Program-made: the position numbers and the translations under genes
In this document: positions 24,091 to 36,585 of the stretch, piece by piece
How the letters are laid out: each line of letters starts with the position of its first letter
Numbering within the stretch: position 1 is the first letter of the stretch
The notes under the pieces: model-generated
Told to the model about the DNA's origin: nothing
Seen by the model: the letters and a program-made list of their open reading frames with translations, nothing else
Database searches by the model: none
Assembly (NCBI GenBank): GCA_005408345.1
Contig: SEMN01001275.1
Location: 1-64,000 of the forward strand
Direction: 5' to 3'
Source of the DNA: Macquaria australasica
Taxonomy: Eukaryota; Chordata; Actinopteri; Centrarchiformes; Percichthyidae
Length of the DNA: 64,000 bases

Positions 24091-26021
24091 ATATTAACAT
24101 GCAAAGTTATTAAAAACAAAAGCTCTCCAAGAAAGTAGAAAAAGTTCAGTATTTCCTTCTGAAATCTCAGTGGAGTACAAGTATAGAGTAGCATAAAAGG
24201 CAAATACTCAAGTACAGTAGATAGATAATACTTAAGTTAACCCATGTAGTAACTTTTTACCGCAGAACACGTTGCATGTTTTAAAAAGTGAAAATCCTGA
24301 GGCGACATGTCGCTCAATCCTCTGCAGAGAAATGCTGCATTCAGGCAACCAGGGAATTGTAGTTTAAGCTGCTTGCTTGTTTGTAAAACTGGATGACCAT
24401 CTGGACTTTGCCTAAATAAACTGGTAACATTTTGATTTAAGTCAGAAACTTTCTGCCCAAAGAATGAGACTGAAGAAAGAAAGAAAGGTGTTCCACTGCC
24501 TTGTCATTTTACTGGTCAGCATTCAGACACTTGAGATGCATTTCAGACACACAGTGACTGTGTGAGCTGCAGTCTGACTCAACAAAATCTAGAGACATAC
24601 TGGGTCTGAACAGGACCTGGGAGCTTCCCAGTAAACCAGACCAGGAGTTATTATAGGCTGGTGCCTCGCTGAAGGGCACTTTTTATTGGTAGAGCATCTT
24701 TCATACAATTCAGGACGGACAAGCTGATAATAAGACAGTACAAATGAAAACAATAAAACTATTAGAGACTAATGCACACATGAAAAATAGAAATGATAAA
24801 AGTGAAGCATGCTAACATTAGCTAAAGAGAATAAAATGCCATTAGGCTCTATCCTCTGGGAACCATGAAACAAACCTTTGTACTAATTCATTTAGTTTAT
24901 ATTGAGATATTTCAATAAGTGAAATTTTCGACCTGCTTGTGGTGCTACAGGAAAATCAAAGGATCTCCAAAGTCATTAAAATTCATCCTCTGGGCACCAT
25001 GAATATCTGTACTATTTCATGGCAATACATCCAAAAGTTGTCTAGACATCACTAAAAACCACAAAGGTGAACCTGCTGGTGGCGCTACAGGAAAAGGGGG
25101 TCACCAAAGTCAATGTGATTCATCCTCTGTGGACCATGAATGACTGTATAAACCTTCATGACAAATCCATCCAATAGTTGTTGAGATATTTCAGTCTGGA
25201 CCGAAGCGGTGGACCAACCAACAGACCGCTAGCCGCTGCTAGCATGGCTGAAAAACCAAATGTTTCTGTTTTTATATTCTCTTCTTCGCTACTGAACAAC
25301 CCAGTTTCTCCACAGAGATCAATAAAGTTTCTTCAGAAGGTGAAAATGTGGTTTTGGAGGGAAGCGTGAAGCTGTAGAGGAGCAGGGATCCGTGCTCGGC
25401 TTCAGTTACACAGCATACCGATCACAGGCCGCAGTCTATTTATACCACGTGAATATATACGTCTGTAGGTACACGTGCTGCTGCTTCAGAGACACTGCCA
25501 ACATATGATAACGTGTGAGGGTGGAGGGGCACGAAAATGTCTCTTTACTAAAATCAGATCTGCTCCAGTCTGACACGATGAGGATTGATTGATTACATAT
25601 TGATAGTTTTAACGTTTTCACTCGACAAACTTTTTATCATGAATATAAAACTGTTTGCACACAGAAGACAGGCCTGAGTGTGTATGTGACTACATTTATA
25701 TATTCTATATTTCTCTTCTTGTCAACATGTTCAGACTCAGACCAGCAGAGTGGATCTCTAACAGGCTCTGTGTGTCACAGCCTGACATATAAAACTATTA
25801 TATCAACACCATCAACACACACACTGCAGTTTGTTCACACACCGTCCTGCTGCCCCAAATACTCAGTAGAGACCCACATGTGGATTCATCCGCCGCTGAA
25901 AATAGTCCCCAACAAAGTCACTATTTCCTCCTGTTTGTTGGATAAAAACTACAGCGAGCAGCTGATTTAAACATCAAACTATAGATTTATGAGGTGTTTC
26001 AAAGATTTACTTTGCTCGGAG

Positions 26022-26696
26022 CTGAGAGCCACAGACAGGAGGCCAGACAGGACCGAGAGCCACAGACAGGAGGTCAGACAGGACAGAGCCACAGACAGGA
26101 GGTCAGACAGGACAGAGCTACAGACAGGAGGTCAGACAGGACAGAGCCACAGACAGGAGGTCAGACAGGACAGAGCTACAGACAGGAGGTCAGACAGGAC
26201 TGAGCCACAGACAGGAGGTCAGACAGGACAGAGCCACAGACAGGAGGTCAGACAGGACAGAGAGCCACAGACAGGAGGTCAGACAGGACTGAGCTACAGA
26301 CAGGAGGTCAGACAGGACAGAGAGCCACAGACAGGAGGTCAGACAGGACTGAGCCACAGACAGGAGGTCAGACAGGACAGAGCCACAGACAGGAGGTCAG
26401 ACAGGACTGAGCCACAGACAGGAGGTCAGACAGGACCGAGCCACAGACAGGAGGTCAGACAGGACTGAGCCACAGACAGGAGGTCAGACAGGAGGTCAGA
26501 CAGGAGGTCAGACAGGACTGAGCCACAGACAGGAGGTCAGACAGGACAGAGCCACAGACAGGAGGTCAGACAGGACAGAGCCACAGACAGGAGGTCAGAC
26601 AGGACAGAGCTACAGACAGGAGGTCAGACAGGACTGAGCCACAGACAGGAGGTCAGACAGGACTGAGCCACAGACAGGAGGTCAGACAGGACAGAG
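26022..26696. repeat. 29-bp minisatellite
   Basis: About 23 copies of a 29-base unit containing CACAGACAGGAGGTCAGACA plus GGACNGAGC, with some 12-base partial units (AGGAGGTCAGAC) near 26480-26512. Because 29 is not a multiple of three and the unit has no stop in any plus-strand frame, it yields long false reading frames. Confidence 0.93.
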
Positions 26697-28650
26697 AAAA
26701 ACGTCGTCTTTATCATTTAAGCAAATAGATCTAAACCCAGAAGAGTGGAAACAAAATGATCCGTGTTTTATCTTAAGATTTCTGACTTTTACTGTCCCAG
26801 TGCTCATTTATGTGAGGTGTTGAGAGAAGTTAGTGCTGATCTGATGTTCACTCTCTGATATTTACGAGCCTCTATCTGCCTGTTCCCTTTTTTGGAGTTA
26901 AACATTTTTGGCACTTACTGGACATTTTGTGGAGCTTTCAGCCACATGTTGTGGCCTTCATCAGCAGATAAAACTCCCATCTGCTGATAAATAATTAATG
27001 TCAAAGATGCTAATCAAGCTTTTGCTGTGTCTTTATGTGTCACACATACATTTATTACTTTGTTTTATCAATACTTTAGCATTAGCAGCTATTTAGCTAG
27101 CTGGTCAGCTTTTAGCCTCCTGTACTTCTTCACAAGAATAAATCCTTTTTATGGCATTACTGGAACAAACGGCTAAGTTTATGGAAACAATGAACCACAG
27201 ACGTCCATGTGAAATTGTAGAGATTTGAGTAATAATGGGGGAAACCCTTTAACCATGAATGTGTTTGTTATAAATCTCTCTGCAACTTCAGTTGATGCAG
27301 GAAGGGGATTTTATGAGAAGCAGTCCTCATTATGATTTACTCTCATGAAGAGAAACATAACTGACTGAATCTGAAAGTTTAGACAGTTTGAAGCTCAGTG
27401 TTTGAGGTTTCGTGGCCGTGAGAAAGCCCCACAAACTTTACTGAAAACATCCTCTACATGTAATTCCAGTCTGAATATAAAACAATATTTTATGTTCAAA
27501 ACGACAACTTTTTGGTCTCAGTTGAGCTCAAAGGTTTGATTTCCACTTGGACCAGATGAACTGAGGAAACATCAGGTCCCTGACAGCATCTCCTGCTCTG
27601 TACTCTATTTAAAGACGCAGGACATGAAAGCTGAGCTGTGGACAGATTTGTCTCGATCACCTCTCTGTGGTGTTCATGTTGCAGTGTGTGGCTGACAAAC
27701 TGGGAACATGCGAACAAGTTCCAGTCTAGCTGGGTCTGATTCAGCCTGTTGTGTGTGTGAGTATTAAACAAAGATCACCGTTCAGTATTTTTGAAGTTAG
27801 TGGATCCAGTTTGAAAAGGCGATTTTAACAGGCTGGAGTCATCTCCATAGCAACAAACCAAATAATGGTTTGGGCTCATTATTTTTGGCTTTAATCTTTT
27901 TAAAAAAATCAAAGAATTGCTTTGAGTGATTTAAAAAAAGTGAAAATACACAATAGCTAAAAATCAGATTTAAAAATATAAATTTGCAGAGGCAGTTAAA
28001 CTATTTTGCACTTTTTTTTTTTAATAGTGTTGATTTCTCTGGTGCGTAATTAGCAGCTCTTTGCTCCTCTAGAAGTTCCAGGTATTTTTGGTGAAAATGC
28101 AACTGGGACAAGTTTTCCTTCAAGGCTTTCTGCCTTGAAGCTTTTCTAACACGTGGTTAACGTTGAGAAACGGTCGCAGGGTGGTTAGGTATAGGAAAAG
28201 ATTCTGGTTTGGGTTAAAATAATAAGTTAAGTTTCACATGGGACGTAAACAGCAGTGTCCTGACCTCCTCGCTACATGGACTTTGTCACTCTTTCTACTA
28301 CATCACTTGACTTCCTAAAGCCTTTCAGAAAGCCTTGAAGGCAAACCTCTCTGTGTGCGGTGAGCACCAGTAAAAAACAGAAAATGTCTCATCTTAAGTG
28401 TGGACCAATCATCCAGGAGACTCCTGTTCCTGTACTGAGACTATCATGAAAATAACACTTTCTAAATGTGAATTTACACTTCTGGATAAATTAGAAGTTC
28501 TGCCCACTTTGCGTCTGTATTCCCAACAGACCTTTCACAGGTGTGTAGGACTGAGGACCCACTGAGGCAGAACAGGTCGAAGAAAAGAGGACTTTCAAAT
28601 GCACAGGCTGACAGTCAGGCAGTCCTAACAAGCAAACAAATCCAGAAGAG

Positions 28651-28785
28651 CAAGGCAGGAAGGCAGGAAGGAAGGCAGGCAGGCAGGCAGGCAGGAAGGC
28701 AGGAAGGCAGACAGGAAGGCAGGCAGGCAGGAAGGCAGGCAGGCAGGCAGGCAGGAAGGCAGGCAGGCAGGCAGGCAGGAAGGCA

Positions 28786-28822
<37 letters not shown>

Positions 28823-28844
28823 ACAGGCAGGCAGGCAGGCAGGA

Positions 28845-28880
<36 letters not shown>

Positions 28881-29116
28881 AGGCAGACAGGCAGGCAGGC
28901 AGGAAGGCAGACAGGAAGGCAGGAAGGCAGACAGGAAGGCAGGCAGGAAGGCAGACAGGAAGGCAGGAAGGCAGGCAGGAAGGCAGGAAGGCAGACAGGA
29001 AGGCAGGCAGGAAGGCAGACAGGAAGGCAGGAAGGCAGGCAGGAAGGCAGGCAGGCAGGAAGGCAGGCAGGCAGGAAGGCAGGCAGACAGGCAGGCAGAC
29101 AGGCAGGCAGGCAGCA
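28651..29116. repeat. (GGCA/GGAA)n tetranucleotide array
   Basis: About 466 bases of AGGC units with interspersed GGAA and AGAC variants. Reading frames on both strands (Cys-Leu-Pro-Ala or Gly-Arg-Gln-Ala repeats) are artefacts of the repeat. Confidence 0.95.
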
Positions 29117-29961
29117 GGTCAAAACACGGGCGGCACACGTCAGGCAGAACACCAGGAACAGGAAAATCAGGTATAGATGGCTGGAAGACAACAGGACAAA
29201 GTGACCTAGAGAAAGACCTGGTGAGCTGGACAGGTGGAGACTGAGCTACACAAAAACAACTGAGGCCGCCGTCGTGTCAGAGGGAACTTTATGACTTTAT
29301 TACAAGACCACTTAATTAATTACTTAAATAAAAACAGATGAAAATACTGAAACACCGTCGACAGGAAGAGAACAAACAATCACTGGAGCCGCTTCACTTC
29401 ATGTGTGACCCTAAAGAGCAGTAGAATGTAGCTAAGTACATTTACTCAGGTACTGTACTTAAGTACACATTTGAAGTACTTTTCTTGAGTCTTTCTACTT
29501 CTACTCTGCTACATCTCAGAGGGAAATATTGAACTTTTTACTGCTCTACATTTATCTGACAGCTGCAGTTATTATTATATTTCTACAAGTACAGCTGATC
29601 GATCAGTCCATTAATCAATCAGCTGACTGACAGGACATGAATGGTTGAACTGATTTTTGCTGCTTTTCCTTTGAATGATGTTAATAATGTTAATGTTGTT
29701 AATAATGTTGAGGTTTGGACTGTTGGTTGTGAAGGAGTCACTTTGGGCTCTGGATCATTGTGATCAATCAATCAATCAATCAATCAATCAGTGGATTAAA
29801 GGAGAAAAGAATCAGCAGATGAATCCAGAATGAATCATTAGATACAAACTAGTTGAAAATGAGCTCCAACAGTAAAATCCTGCTTTTCCATGAACGATGA
29901 GGAAGAATCATCTAATGAGATCAGACAGAACATTTACTGCTTTAATACTCAACACTACACT

Positions 29962-30109
29962 TTACTGAGTACTCACACTGTTACTGAGTACACTCACAGT
30001 GTTACTGAGTACTCACTCTGTTACTGAGTACTCACACTGTTACTGAGTACACTCACACTGTTACTGAGTACACTCACACTGTTACTGAGTACACTCACAC
30101 ACTGTTACT
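29962..30109. repeat. Short tandem array, about 20-22 bp unit
   Basis: Around seven copies of TTACTGAGTACACTCACACTG with small variants, embedded in a copy of the dispersed AGTACTTTTACTGCAGTAAA family. It looks like local amplification of part of that element. Confidence 0.85.
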
Positions 30110-32753
30110 GCAGGAACACAGTATTTGTACTGTGTGGCATTAGTACTTTTACTGCAGTAAAGGATGTGAGTACTTCCTCCACAACTGCCTAAAAGGATGT
30201 AAACAGTGCAGTGATGTTGTCTCCACTCAGTGTGTTGGAAACACAGTCAGCTGACTGGAGGAAGCTGCAGCTTCACCAGCAGCTTCAGTCACTGAGTCAC
30301 TGCCAGCACAGCGGTGACTCACTGTTCATGTGAGTGTGTCCATCCTGCTGCTGCTCTTTGTTTCCTGTTCACGCCTTCTATCAAACACTGTGATCAGCTC
30401 ATTTCAGAGCACATACACAATAAGCCGGCTACATTTGTAAACACATCTTTTCCCCTCCGTCATGTCTAAAACTGCATTTTTCTGAGCTTTCCCAGAAATG
30501 CTCTCCAGAGTGTGATCATGTTAAAAAGGCGGTTTCAGTGTGTAAATCACAAGCTGCCCAGTGTGATCACTCATACTAACAGTGGACGCAGACGTTTTAC
30601 TTAGGTAAAAGTACAAAAGTATTAGCATCAAAATATACATGCCAAAAGTAAAAGAACTCATTATGCAGAATAATATATATTTTATATTATTGGATTTTAA
30701 TTATTGATGCATTCATGTGTTCATCTCTTTAATGTTGCAGCTGTAAAGGTGGAGCTACTTTAAACTACTTTTTACTCTGCTGGTAGATTAACCTATAATA
30801 TTACATCATCATTTATTAGCTGATTTATATTTTATATTAATAATCTGAATCTACAAAGTAACTAATGCCGTCAAATAAATGTAATGGAGTAAAAAGTACA
30901 ATATTGGCCTCCAAAATGTGGTGCAGTAACATGAGTACAGTACTTAAGTAAATGTACTTAGTTATTTTCCATCACTGCAGTTTAACCTTGTTAAGAAAAG
31001 TGCAAAATAAATAAAGTTGAGTTGATTAAATAATACTTTCTTCCTCAGAATAATACAGAAATACAGAAACAGCTACGTGGTGAATGTGTGTGTGTAAGTG
31101 TGTGTGTGTGTGTGTGTGTTGACCCAGTTGTTGCAGGCTGGTAGCCGCTGACATACAGAGTTATCTTTAGTTGTCCAGCAGGGAGGCTGAGGAGGAAGGC
31201 AGCTGCTCTGATTAGCGACAGTTGCCTGGCAACAGTTTGGACTGTTTACAGCGTGTTTCAGTGGAAGTTAACAGACGCCTGCTGAGTAAACGTCTGTGAG
31301 AGCGCAGAAGACGTAAATACAGCTTTTATGTTTTACAGAGAGCAGGTTCTCGTTTCGACACCACCAGCCCAGCTCGGCTCAGGTGATCACACTTCAACAC
31401 AGAAAATAATCTCAACTCAGACGTCCACTAACAGACGTTTTCTGAAGAAACAAATTAACCTAAAGATACGCCTGTTATCCAGACATGATGTATGTTAAAA
31501 AATAATCTGAGCACATGACCTACAACCCTACAACTAACTATAACCATAACCTAAACCTAAGTCTGAACCTAAAGCCTGGGCTGCGGTGGAAGAGTGTTTT
31601 TGTTCAGGAAGGTTCCTCACTGAGTGAAATGACCTGGCAGTGTCTAAGTATCAGCCATGATAAGAGCTGGTGGAGTTCTCTAAATGCTAAAGAAAGCTGC
31701 TTCAATGCTTCCTTTCTCATCTCCTTTAGCAGAGGACACACTGGACCATCCTTTACCAAAGGAAAGGAGGTAATGCTGTCCCACAATTCCCACGTCAATA
31801 ACATCCCCTGTCGCATAATAACATAGCCTAGTGTGAGTGCAGTGGGATTCACCTCTTTCCTCGACCTCATGATGTTTCACAGAGGTCACAGAAAAGTGTT
31901 GAGGAAAAGACAGAGGATGTCATTTGTTTTTTTTAGTCTGAACCCCCAAACATCCCTTTGAAGAAGTGAGGACGGGGACACCATGTCCTCACTTTCAAGG
32001 TCTGACGCTCAAACTGGTCCTCACAAAAATAGAAGCACATGAACACACACACACACAGACCTCAGCTTCACCCACTGGGAGGCAGAGATGGGCGGGGATT
32101 ACACAGCATTTTTCACTTTCTCTACTGATGTCTGCTGTCTGAGTATTTATAACACACACACACACACACACACCTTGTCAGACTGTATCTCTGTCTGCTC
32201 CCCCCTAACACATGACTGAGCCAATTACATCAGGAATGGCATCTGTCGTGTGTGTGTGTTGATATTTCCATGGATTAAAGGTGTTGTTGCTGTTGGTTTG
32301 CTGGAAAATATTCTGCAGAGCTGCCACGAGGCTGATGGGAAATATTTCTGAGGTGGGGCGCAGCTTGGTGACGTGTGTGTGTGTGTGTGTGTGTGATTGT
32401 TAATGCATCATTTATATGTGAGGATACACGAGGGAACACATTTGTAGGGTTGCAACTAACGATTATTTTCATTATTGATTAGTCTGTAAAATGTGTCCAG
32501 TGTGTGCAGCAAATCTGCACATTGGAGGTTGACTATTAGCTTTTCGTCAATCAACTAATCGGTTAATTGACAAACCTTTTCAGCATTTGTGCTTTAACAA
32601 TCTGTTGGCTGTCGGCTAACACGCTGTGACTCACTTGTTTCCAGTCTGTCGAGCACAGCAGATGGGATACACTAGTATTTTCACTACTTTTAACAACTAG
32701 TTTGAAAACAGGCGATAGAAAGCCAAAGAAGCTGTGTCACGCTGGGCCAGCAT

Positions 32754-32784
<31 letters not shown>

Positions 32785-33133
32785 GGAGATCAATATGCTG
32801 TGACAGAGCCAAGCGGCTGTGAGTCAGCACTGACTCTTCAGCATCTTTTCTCTCTTTGTTCTGCTCTTTGAATCTCATCGAAATCCTTTTCTCAGACTGA
32901 ACATTAAGGCATGAATCTTGTCTAATTATGTTTTTATATGTAAGCATCCAAATCATCCCTTTGTTAGAACAAATGACATTTTAATTACATTTTAGTAAAT
33001 AATAAGGGCTAACTAACTCTAGTTGGTGGTGGAAGGACTCAGATCTTTTAAAAGTCTTTGGAATTTAATTACTAAATTATTAACGTGTAAGTAATATTTT
33101 TATGTTGTCAGGGGAGAGCTAGCTTTAACAACT

Positions 33134-33134
33134 T

Positions 33135-33180
<46 letters not shown>
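33134..33180. repeat. (TA)n microsatellite
   Basis: A run of TA dinucleotides with one interruption, within an AT-rich intergenic stretch. Confidence 0.9.
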
Positions 33181-35452
33181 CTACAACAATGTATATTTCA
33201 TAAACAGATTGCATGTTTACATATAAAATCTTAGTAACTAGTAACTGTAGCCAAATGTAGTGGAGAAGAAGTATAAAGTAGAAATACTCAAGTAAAGTAA
33301 AAATACAGCAGAATTGTACTTAAGTGCAGTACTTGAGTAAATGTACTTCGTTACATCCGACCACTGACTGGTGTCCAAGTCCTCCTCCTCCTCGTCAGCT
33401 GGTGAGGATGAGGAGTTTTTACCTGGCTGTCAGCACGATATCATGTAGCCATCAGGTGCATCTTGAAGACGAGCAGCTGGAGAGCATGAACTTTCACCAG
33501 CTATAGCTGATAAAACAGTCGTTGGTTAGAAATAAGAAGCTGATCTTTGTACTTCTGTCTGAATGAAAGCTGCTCAAAAGAAAAGATTTTTGGTGATGAA
33601 TCTGAATCTGAAGGTGTAGCAGCCGTAACTAAGGAGGGCGGGGCTTAACATCAACACCTGATGAAATGCACCTCTGATTAAAATGATCCCATTTCTTATT
33701 GTTGGATCCACATATTGATCCCTGAACAGAGAAAGATGTCACATCACACTCAGAGCCACCTGACACACACCACAATAAAGGCTTCATCTCCTAAATGTTA
33801 CAGGCGAGTGGAGAGATGAACAGAGAGGATGCCAGTGGGAGAGTTTGTTCAGTGTGACGCCTCAATCAAGTGAGTGTGTGTGTTGTCAGGTCAGTTGGAC
33901 TTGTGAGGACATTTATTATTATTAGCTTTAATGCTAATGCTAGGTGAGCAGGAACGCGGTCCAGAGTTTATAATGATGATTTACTGAGGACAGTCAGTCT
34001 GCTGTATGTGACGGGGACGACACCTGTAACCATGGTAACTGTACACAACAAAGAGGCAATATCATAGCCTCAAAATGCTCAAAAATTAAAAACACTGTAG
34101 TGTAATTCTTGTCATGCAGTTTTAATTTTCATATTCTATTTTTTTTTTTACTAAAAGTAACAAAAATCAAATGAATTTACTCCACCACATTAATCCGACA
34201 GCTGTAGCTACTAGTTAGGTTTGAGGCCCAAAGAGGAAAAATCATCAAACATTTCACAAAACAAATAAAAGATTAGAGAAAAGTCCAAAACCTGGAAGCA
34301 GATTTGTGTGTCAGAACTTTGTTTCTCTTCTTTCCTCTTCCATCAATCATCTCACGAGCCCTCAGATTTATCTGGTGACCCTTTGGAGGGAAAAGACCCC
34401 TGGACTAAACTAGCTAACAGTATATAAGACTGGCTCCACCTCCAGCAGCTGCTCTAACATTGATGCTTCAGTAGTATTAATGCAGTATTATAATATATAA
34501 CAGTATGACACTGTACAGGGTTCTTCGAATAATGAGTACTTTTACTTTCAAAGTACATTTTTCTGATAATACTTCTGTAATTTTAGTAATATTTTGAATA
34601 CAGGACTTTTACTTGTAATGGAGTATTTGACATTGTTGTATTAGTACTTTTACAAAGGATCTGAATACTACAGCTACGCAGCCTCAGCAGTGATGCAGTT
34701 TGCAGTTTTACAGGACTGAGAAATCTGATTTTTGCTCTCTGATGTCCGTCTGTGTGGCGTCCAGGTGAGGAAACCCTCCGTCTACCTGCTCGCTGTCTGC
34801 CGTGTTAAACAAACTGCAGACAGTCTGTGATTCAGTTCCTCTGACTGACTCGAGCCGTAAACACCTTTAAAAGCAGAGCACTAAAATACACGACACCAAC
34901 CATGGGCGTAGGTTTGGTTTCACACACAATGAAGTGAAACAAAATGTTAACCTCTGCATTGTAACCTCACTTAGTTTCCTTATAGATACTTTTATGATTA
35001 AGGGCCTGGACCTGAACTTTGGACATGTTTTATAAGACTTCATTTTTATTTCAGAAAGACTTTTTCAAGAGTCTGTTTTGCAGAATTAGCCAGTTAGCTG
35101 CTGTCATAAATGATGATCTGCTGCTGGAGACTATAGTTTTCTACCCTTTGTGCTTCATTGTTTGAACAGTGCTCTATAAATAATCTATTATTATCATTAT
35201 TACAGTAAGAATTGCTTGACCTCTGCATGTGTGTGTTTGAAGGCCACTTTAATCCCCTCTGCGCTTCAGTTTGTGAATCTGTTCGCCACCTGCTGGCCAT
35301 CAGCCATCACTGTTTCAGACTGTTACTGAGTCATTTCACTGACACCAGTCAAAGGTCAAAGGTCAGCTAGATAACAGGCATCACATGATAGAAATCGGCA
35401 CAGACAGTTTTCATTGAATAAGAACACATTTTCATTAAAAAAACATCAAGAC

Positions 35453-35458
35453 TTTAAT
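35453..35458 (-). promoter_or_regulatory. clhc1: Candidate clhc1 poly(A) signal (ATTAAA)
   Basis: An ATTAAA hexamer on the minus strand about 55 bases past the stop. No AATAAA is nearer. Weak support. Confidence 0.35.
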
Positions 35459-35512
35459 TAGTCTTAGTAAAAACAGAAGTGTGGTTCTACTTTTGAGTTT
35501 CAGGTCCAGTTT

Positions 35513-35709
35513 TCACAGGAAGACGTGCTCCATGAGCCGGGCTCCCTCCAGGTCCGGGGACAGGACTCTGGTCCCGCTCTGGTCCAGCAGGACGGACAGG
35601 ATGGCCTGGCTCAGGTCAGCCCGGTTCAGCTCAGAGCACAGAGACGCCACATCAGTCCAAATGTCCACTGAAGAGCTGCTGTCCTCCAAGATCACCTCCT
35701 CCAAAACCC
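35513..35709 (-). CDS. clhc1: clhc1 last coding exon
   Basis: 197 nt to a TGA at 35515-35513. Encodes VLEEVILEDSSSSVDIWTDV through LLDQSGTRVLSPDLEGARLM. Confidence 0.92.
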
Positions 35710-36545
35710 CTGAGAGGACCGAGACACACCGCGAGGTCAGGTGTTAGGTTACTTTGGTTACTTTGATCAGATTCAGGATCCATATTCCTGCCCTGTGACT
35801 CTTCATCACTGCATTTTTATTCTAACTACATTCAGAGCTCTATTCTCCTGAAACTGTGTGAAAAGCGCAGACTGTCAGTACAAACGCACCAGGGATGTGT
35901 ATCAAACTTTCATCCAATGATTACTGTGGCCAAAAATATATCGCTAAACAGTTTTATCACAATATTCACCAAACTTCCCTGAATTACTACTATTAGAGCA
36001 GAAATATAGCTAAATTGGATGTAATCACATCTGTAAAAAACTGTAAACTGCATCACTGCAAAATGGCACTTCAGCTGCTCCCTCCTCCCACCTCGGCACA
36101 AACACAAAAACTACCATCTGAGGAAAACTGCACAAGAACTGTGTTTATCTGTCGGTCACCTCGTCCTCTGCTGACAAAGCTGTCCAGGAGCTGGAGGGCC
36201 AGCTCCTGCTGCTGAGGGTCCCCCAGCAGAGTGAGAAGGGCCACGCCCATTGACAAGATGGCCTCCTGAGGCTCCGTCAACAGCTGGAGGAGGGAGAGGC
36301 TGGGCGAGCGGCACAGAACCCACATACAGTCCTCTGAGAGAGAGAGATTCATACGCAGATTATTACCTGAGTTCTGCAAGAAAACACTCCAACATATACA
36401 CGTTTGTCTTTCTATACTTGAGAGGACCCTTTTTCTAACCTAAACCTGATTCTAACCAGACCCTTAAAACCAAGTCTGATCTCAACCAGTCCTTAGAAGT
36501 AGTGAGGACCAGCCAGAATCACAATACAGGAAAGTGCCCCCCCCT

Positions 36546-36585
<40 letters not shown>

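Larger units (their letters stand above)
23521..35400. other. Intergenic region between rtn4 and clhc1
   Basis: Nearly 12 kb with no supportable gene. It holds repeated GTACTTTTACTNNAGTAAA-type elements (about 23690-23880, 24140-24260, 29420-29560, 30590-30980, 33040-33345 and 34520-34680), a tRNA-derived SINE, other dispersed repeats near 24850-25200 (TCATCCTCTGGGAACCATGA blocks), two large tandem arrays, and (CA)n, (TG)n and (TA)n runs near 31083, 32150, 32373, 32754 and 33134. Open frames longer than 100 codons here are produced by the tandem arrays. Confidence 0.75.

Noticed and set aside
25989..26468. 159-codon plus-strand frame of Thr-Asp-Arg-Arg repeats
   Set aside because: The 29-bp minisatellite has no stop codon, so any frame is open; no gene signals flank it.
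28491..29191. Long frames on both strands (Cys-Leu-Pro-Ala and Gly-Arg-Gln-Ala repeats)
   Set aside because: Pure products of the GGCA/GGAA tetranucleotide array.
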